Positions 6,544 through 10,380 of a DNA stretch of 10,380 nt are shown here, piece by piece. Both the position numbers and the translations under genes were made by a program. This stretch comes from Fimbriiglobus sp. (GTDB lineage: Bacteria; Planctomycetota; Planctomycetia; Gemmatales; Gemmataceae): positions 1 to 10,380 of the forward strand of contig JANXTD010000387.1 in NCBI GenBank assembly GCA_025352585.1. Direction: 5' to 3'. The first letter of the stretch is position 1. Each line of letters starts with the position of its first letter. The notes under the pieces are model-generated. The model saw only the letters and a program-made list of their open reading frames with translations. It was not told where the DNA came from and made no database searches.

Positions 6544-7914
6544 TCACTTCTTCTCGACCGGGCCTACGCCCAAAATCTGCCGAGACTCCTTCTCCTTAAC
6601 CTCGCGCGCCGGCGGGAAGCCGTTCAGCAGTCGCCACAACTCGTAGCCGAGGCGGACTTCCTTGACCAGCACCCAGCCCTGCGCGCGGACCCCCTGGCGT
6701 AAGAACTCGTCGCCCGGCCAGTCCGCTCCGGGGGCCGGCTCGACCAGCACGCGGAAGCGGCCCTGGCCGTCGGAGGTCGGGTCCACGAGGTAGACGCGGC
6801 CCTCGAAGGTGCCGGCGGCGGCCTCGGGGTACGCGGCGAACTGCACCGCCGCCCAGCCCTCGAACTGCACGATCGCCCGGTCCCCCTTGCGAACCAGGGG
6901 CAAGTCGTTGCCGTCGATCAGCACCTCGGCGACGATACCGGGGGTGTCCGTGGCGGTCAAGGTCGTCGGGGCCACGTCCGGGACGAGCACGGCGAGTTGC
7001 TGGCCGGCGCTCACGAGTTGCCCCCCGGCCTCGGCGTTGGCCAGCACGCGGAAGATCGTCCCGGCCGTCGGCGCGGCGACGAACTGGTTCTCCTGCCGCT
7101 TCACCTCGCTGTCGATCGTGAGGTACTGCTGGTCGGTCGCCTTCTCGTCGGCCTTGCGGGCGATCAGCACCAACTCCTCGGTCTTGACCATCGCCTGCGT
7201 CTGCTGGCCGACCGCCTTGAACTCCTCGAGCGCGGCGGCGCTTTGCTTCTCGGCCACGGTCACCTCGGCCTGCACGAGCGGCACCATCTCCTTGGCGTTC
7301 GTCCAGAGGCGGGCGGCCTGCTCCAACTGGTCCTTCGAGAGCGCCCCGCCCTCCGCCAACCCCGCGACGGGCGTCTTGTAAATCTCCTCCTGCCGGCGGT
7401 ACGACTGCCCCTCGCGCAGCTCGTCGGCCCTGGCACGCAGTAGCGCCTGCTTCGCCCGCGGCACGGCGGCTTCGGTCGCCTCGGTGCGGGCCTTCGCCTG
7501 GGCGACTCGCAGCGGGGCCTCGGCCCGCACGAACAGCAGCCGGCTCTCGTGCTCCTCGACGCTCGACCGCGCCAGCGTCCGCCGCTGGTCGGCGAGCAGG
7601 CGCTGCTCGCGCAGCATCTCCAGACGCCGCGGGTCGTTATCGACGAGATCGACGAGGCGGTCGCCCGGCTTGACGCGGTCGCCCTCCTTGACGTGCCACT
7701 TGAGGACGCGGCCCTGGATCGGCGAGACGACGGGCTGCGGCCGCTGCACCGGGTCGAACGCCACGGCCCGGCCGGTGCCGTGGACCGTCTGCGTCCACGG
7801 CGCGAGCATCAGCACCGGGACCAGCGCGGCGAACAGCAGCGCCAGAACCCAGGCGAAGCGATGCACCGCGCGCGGGGTTTCCGCGAGTGTCATCGCGGCA
7901 TCAGTGTCGTGCAT
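6544..7914 (-). CDS. HlyD-family membrane fusion protein of a type I secretion system
   Basis: Periplasmic adaptor linking the inner-membrane ABC exporter to the TolC-type channel. The 456-residue product has a short cytoplasmic N-terminus and one membrane anchor (about 20-39). The first half of a biotinyl-lipoyl fold lies at 62-90 (SPIQGRV, EGDRVKPGDRL). A long Ala/Glu/Arg/Lys-rich coiled-coil hairpin runs about 95-275. The second lipoyl half (279-312, AAPTAGTI and SAGQQLAVLVPD) and a beta-barrel region (about 325-420) follow. The end is GYELWRLLNGFPP (423-435) plus a charged tail. The start at 7914 overlaps the ABC gene's end by 14 bases and has GAGGGA 7 bases upstream (7922-7927). ATG 7893 (codon 8) is an alternative. 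The overlap implies translational coupling. Confidence 0.94.
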   Translation of the reverse strand: MHDTDAAMTLAETPRAVHRFAWVLALLFAALVPVLMLAPWTQTVHGTGRAVAFDPVQRPQPVVSPIQGRVLKWHVKEGDRVKPGDRLVDLVDNDPRRLEMLREQRLLADQRRTLARSSVEEHESRLLFVRAEAPLRVAQAKARTEATEAAVPRAKQALLRARADELREGQSYRRQEEIYKTPVAGLAEGGALSKDQLEQAARLWTNAKEMVPLVQAEVTVAEKQSAAALEEFKAVGQQTQAMVKTEELVLIARKADEKATDQQYLTIDSEVKRQENQFVAAPTAGTIFRVLANAEAGGQLVSAGQQLAVLVPDVAPTTLTATDTPGIVAEVLIDGNDLPLVRKGDRAIVQFEGWAAVQFAAYPEAAAGTFEGRVYLVDPTSDGQGRFRVLVEPAPGADWPGDEFLRQGVRAQGWVLVKEVRLGYELWRLLNGFPPAREVKEKESRQILGVGPVEKK

Positions 7915-9601
7915 CGTCGGGTCCCTCAGCGCGGGGGCGGTCGAAGCGTACCACGCGGCCGCACAGCCGGGCGACCTCGTCGGAGTGGGTTACGACCAGC
8001 AGCGTCCAGCCGGCGTCGGGGCCGAGTAACGCGGGCAGGACGGTCGCGCGGGTCTCGACGTCCATGCTGTCCACCGACTCGTCGAGGATCAAGAGGCGTG
8101 GCCGGCCCAGCACCGCGCGGGCGACCATCAGCCGGTTCGCCTGGCCCAGCGACAGCGGTGCCCCGCCCGGCCCGAGCCGCGTGTCGAAGCCCTGCGGCAA
8201 CTGCGTCACCGCGTCGAGCAGGCCGACGAGGCGCAACGCCGCGTGAAGCTCCGCGACCGTCACGCCGGCCCGGCCCATGACAAGGTTGTCGTGGACCGTC
8301 CCCTCGACGACCTCGACGCCCTTGACCACGGCGACCGTCGCCCGCACGGCGTCGAGCTTCAACGTGCGCAGGTCGGCCCCGTCGAGTTCGACCCAGCCGC
8401 GCGCCGGTGCCCGCAGGCCGTACAGCAGTTCGACGAGGGTACTCTTGCCGGCCCCGTTCGGCCCGACGAGCGCGACCCGCTCGCCCGGCTCCAGGCGCAG
8501 CGAGAAGTCAGTGAGGGCGTCGCGGCGGCTGCCGTCGTAGCCGAAGGAGACGCCGTGGACCGCGAGCGCCGCCCCGCCGGGGGCGGGGGTCGGGTCGCCG
8601 CCACCGAGGCGTTCGAGCGGCAGGTCGATCAGGTAGCCGAGCTTATCGACGGCCGCGAGCAGGTCGTAGTAGGCTTCGAGTTGCTTGCCGAGCTTGGTGA
8701 ACGTGGCCACGACGAGCGTGACGACGATCTCCGCGGCGACGAGTTCGCCGAGGGTCAACTCGCCGCGGATCACGAGGATGCCGCCGACGCCGAGCAGGGC
8801 GACGTTGGCCGCGGCTTGCAGGAACAGCGCGAAGCCGAGTTGCCGGGCGAGCACGCGGAAGTGGTCGGTGCGGGCCAGCAAATACTCGCGGCACAGGGCG
8901 TCGGTCTTGGCGCGCGCGAGTTCCGAGCCGCCGGCCGCTTTGAACGCCACGGGGTGCCGGGCGACTTCCTCCATCCACCCGGCGACGAGGTACTTCGCAA
9001 TCGACTCGCGCACCGCCGACCTCACCGCCCCGCGGCCCAGCACCGTGAACAGCGCGACGAGCGCCAGCAGCAAGATCAAGTCGAAGCCGAGCAGGTAGAC
9101 GTGGTAGAAGCCCAGCAAGAGCAAGCCGAGCGCGACTTGCAGGGCGATCGTGACGCCGTCGAGCAGCAGGGTCGCCCCGGACTTCTGCACGGTCAACACG
9201 TCGAAGAAGCGGTTGACGAGTTCCGGCCCGCTCTGCCGGTCGAAGGCCCGCACATCGACGCGCGGCAGGCGGTACGCCAGGTCGGCGGCGACGCGCACGA
9301 AGACGCGCCGCTGGAGGTACTCGACGGTCACCGTTTGCAGGAACTGCAACAGCCCGGCGAGGGCGAGCGCCACGAACAGCGCGACGCACAGCACGACGAG
9401 TTGTTGCAGCAGCGTGCCGAGCGCGACCGTGTTGACGACGGCCATCGCCACGACCGGCGTGGCCAGCGTCAGCACGCCGACGCCCACGGCGAACATTAGC
9501 ACGACACCGAGGTCGGCCGACTCCGGGGCGAGCAGCCCCAGCAGCCGGCGGAACGGCGGCGGGTGGCCGCCGTGGTCGGGGTCGGGGTCGGGGTCGCTCA
9601 T
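7901..9601 (-). CDS. Type I secretion ABC exporter, fused permease and ATPase, no C39 peptidase
   Basis: Inner-membrane half-transporter, acting as a dimer that uses ATP to feed substrate to the HlyD/TolC-type partners. The 566-residue product has an Asp-Pro repeat (3-9), then an ABC exporter membrane domain (about 30-320) with roughly six hydrophobic segments, near 32-58, 65-88, 145-167, 168-190, 255-278 and 285-302. The nucleotide-binding domain (345-555) shows A-loop Tyr355, Walker A GPNGAGKST (380-388), signature LSLGQ (483-487), Walker B LLILDE (503-508), D-loop SMD (512-514) and H-loop His539. The Q-loop region reads VAVVKGVEVVEGT (423-435): the usual Gln is absent, and LSGGQ has Leu for the first Gly. 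Catalytic Glu508 is kept, so ATP hydrolysis is likely. No N-terminal cysteine-peptidase domain precedes the permease, so a double-Gly leader is not expected on the substrate. ATG 9601 lies 1 base after the carbonic anhydrase stop and has no clear ribosome binding site, suggesting coupled translation. Confidence 0.94.
   Translation of the reverse strand: MSDPDPDPDHGGHPPPFRRLLGLLAPESADLGVVLMFAVGVGVLTLATPVVAMAVVNTVALGTLLQQLVVLCVALFVALALAGLLQFLQTVTVEYLQRRVFVRVAADLAYRLPRVDVRAFDRQSGPELVNRFFDVLTVQKSGATLLLDGVTIALQVALGLLLLGFYHVYLLGFDLILLLALVALFTVLGRGAVRSAVRESIAKYLVAGWMEEVARHPVAFKAAGGSELARAKTDALCREYLLARTDHFRVLARQLGFALFLQAAANVALLGVGGILVIRGELTLGELVAAEIVVTLVVATFTKLGKQLEAYYDLLAAVDKLGYLIDLPLERLGGGDPTPAPGGAALAVHGVSFGYDGSRRDALTDFSLRLEPGERVALVGPNGAGKSTLVELLYGLRAPARGWVELDGADLRTLKLDAVRATVAVVKGVEVVEGTVHDNLVMGRAGVTVAELHAALRLVGLLDAVTQLPQGFDTRLGPGGAPLSLGQANRLMVARAVLGRPRLLILDESVDSMDVETRATVLPALLGPDAGWTLLVVTHSDEVARLCGRVVRFDRPRAEGPDDARH
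9574..9597. repeat. Tandem GGGGTC hexamers at the ABC gene start
   Basis: Three exact GGGGTC units (9578-9595), preceded by GGTC (9574-9577), encode the Asp-Pro repeat at residues 3-9 of the ABC exporter on the minus strand. The plus strand carries four closely spaced G-runs and could fold as a two-layer G-quadruplex. The unit is six bases, so copy-number change would add or remove Asp-Pro pairs without shifting the frame. Confidence 0.6.
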
Positions 9602-9602
9602 G

Positions 9603-10265
9603 TCACGATTCTACGGGGGTGACGCGGCCGGTGGCGAGGTCGTAGACCCCGCCGGCGACGACGAGTTTGCCGGCCCGCACGAGCCGCGCCAGCACCGGCG
9701 ACGACTCGCGCAGCACGTCCATCTGGTTGCGGACGTTCTCGCGCACCGCCGCCGGCACGTCGCCCTTGGCCACGCGCACCGCCGGGCGGATGTGGTAGAA
9801 CAGCGAGCTGATTTGCCCCGGCACCTCGACCCCCTTGACCGCCGCGGTGACCGCCCCGCAGTTGGTGTGGCCGAGCACGAAGAGCACCTTCGCCCCGAGG
9901 ATTTCGGCCCCGAATTCGAGGCTCCCGGTGATCTCCGGCGTGGAGACGTTGCCGGCGATGCGGGTGACGAACAGGTCGCCGAAGCCCTGGTCGAACACGA
10001 TCTCGACCGGCACGCGGCTGTCCGCACAGCCCAGGAACGCGGCGAACGGCTTCTGGAGCGGCGCGACCTCCTTGAGCCGCGCGAGGTCACGGTGCGGCGA
10101 GGTCGGCGTCCCCGCGGCGAACCGGGCGTTGCCGGCGAACAGCAGCGCGAGCGCCTCCGCCGGGCTGAGGTCGGCCGGCCGCGGCGGCGCGGCGTGGACG
10201 AGCGCGGGGCCGGCCACCAGGCCGCCGGCGACGGCGAGGAGCGAGCGACGGGTCAAGTCTGGCAT
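9603..10265 (-). CDS. Beta-class carbonic anhydrase with Tat signal peptide
   Basis: Zinc enzyme interconverting CO2 and bicarbonate, predicted to act outside the cytoplasm. The 220-residue product opens with MPDLTRRSLL, a twin-arginine motif followed by a hydrophobic run (8-23) and likely cleavage after VHA (23-25). Beta-class zinc and active-site residues are all present: Cys80, Asp82 and Arg84 in CADSR, and His133 and Cys136 in HTNC. Other family blocks are RIAGN (102-106), SLEFG (115-119) and the C-terminal GGVYDLATGRV (205-215). ATG 10265 is chosen because GGAG lies 8 bases upstream (10274-10277) and it places the RR motif correctly; an in-frame start at 10295 would add ten residues before the signal. 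First gene of the operon, ending 1 base before the ABC exporter. A cytoplasmic role without Tat processing is possible, but the signal is clear. Confidence 0.95.
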   Translation of the reverse strand: MPDLTRRSLLAVAGGLVAGPALVHAAPPRPADLSPAEALALLFAGNARFAAGTPTSPHRDLARLKEVAPLQKPFAAFLGCADSRVPVEIVFDQGFGDLFVTRIAGNVSTPEITGSLEFGAEILGAKVLFVLGHTNCGAVTAAVKGVEVPGQISSLFYHIRPAVRVAKGDVPAAVRENVRNQMDVLRESSPVLARLVRAGKLVVAGGVYDLATGRVTPVES

Positions 10266-10273
10266 GGTCAGGT

Positions 10274-10277
10274 CTCC
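10274..10277 (-). promoter_or_regulatory. Ribosome binding site deciding the carbonic anhydrase start
   Basis: GGAG on the minus strand, 8 bases before ATG 10265. It favours the start that gives a standard twin-arginine signal peptide over the upstream in-frame start at 10295. Confidence 0.6.
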
Positions 10278-10295
10278 AAGTTTTAGGCGAGCCAA

Positions 10296-10334
10296 GAGCG
10301 TGAGCGACTGGAGTTCTTCGAGCGCGAGCGTTGG
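10296..10334 (+). repeat. Imperfect direct repeat upstream of the operon
   Basis: GAGCGTGAGCGACTGG (10296-10311) recurs as GAGCGCGAGCGTTGG (10320-10334), and TGGAGTTCTT (10309-10318) resembles TGGACTTCTG (10339-10348). The repeats lie 31-83 bases upstream of the carbonic anhydrase start, where a promoter or regulator site would be expected. I found no convincing -35/-10 pair for the minus strand here. Confidence 0.3.
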
Positions 10335-10351
10335 TATTTGGACTTCTGTAG

Positions 10352-10370
10352 CTGGCCGCTGTGAGGCCGG
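10352..10370. repeat. Inverted repeat CTGGCC / GGCCGG near the window edge
   Basis: CTGGCC (10352-10357) can pair with GGCCGG (10365-10370) across a 7-base loop, with one G-U pair. It lies beyond the operon's leader and is followed by TCTTCC and a C-run. It may be part of a dispersed intergenic palindromic element or the end of a feature outside the window. Confidence 0.25.
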
Positions 10371-10380
10371 TCTTCCCCCC

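Noticed and set aside
8243..10286. Two long plus-strand frames (8243-9499 and 9150-10286)
   Set aside because: Antisense of the ABC and carbonic anhydrase genes, whose motifs are complete on the minus strand. Compositions are skewed (Asp/Glu/Arg/Gln or Thr/Ser/Arg).
1..10380. CRISPR array, tRNA, insertion sequence, phage or toxin-antitoxin genes
   Set aside because: No regularly spaced repeats, cloverleaf-like sequence, transposase or recombinase motif or small paired frames were seen.

Overview
This window is about two-thirds G+C, with the strong third-position G/C bias that leaves long open frames on the antisense strand. Lipobox-bearing lipoproteins, a Tat-exported enzyme, type I secretion parts and an unclassified exported protein together suggest a Gram-negative-type bacterium. 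The style is that of a planctomycete of the Gemmata group. That placement is inferred from gene content and composition, because no rRNA or other marker gene is present.

Layout: (1) 9-941, minus: aerobic coproporphyrinogen III oxidase (hemF). (2) 942-1049: short divergent promoter region. (3) 1050-2660, plus: exported 536-residue protein of unknown function. (4) 2664-4022, minus: patatin-like phospholipase lipoprotein, convergent with the previous gene with only 3 bases between the stop codons. (5) 4023-4145: divergent intergenic region with a plausible promoter. (6) 4146-4955, plus: cytoplasmic-looking protein I do not recognise. (7) 10265 down to 4822, minus: a four-gene operon, read as Tat-exported beta-carbonic anhydrase, ABC exporter ATPase/permease, HlyD-type membrane fusion protein and TolC-type outer-membrane lipoprotein. 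(8) 10266-10380: upstream region with small imperfect repeats.

The operon is tightly packed: 1 base between the first two genes, a 14-base overlap between the second and third, and 15 bases between the third and fourth. ABC, HlyD and TolC proteins form a complete three-part type I secretion channel from cytoplasm to outside. A carbonic anhydrase as first gene of such a unit is the most distinctive arrangement here. The exporter ATPase has a changed Q-loop and signature motif and no N-terminal C39 peptidase. The last gene, tolC-like, reads 134 bases into the 3' end of the opposing unknown gene, giving it an Arg/Ser/Cys-rich tail unlike the rest of the protein.

I see no tRNA, rRNA, CRISPR array, insertion sequence or phage gene. 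Apart from the unusual operon make-up and the antisense tail, the gene families are ordinary; I did not find a clear new defence or mobile system.
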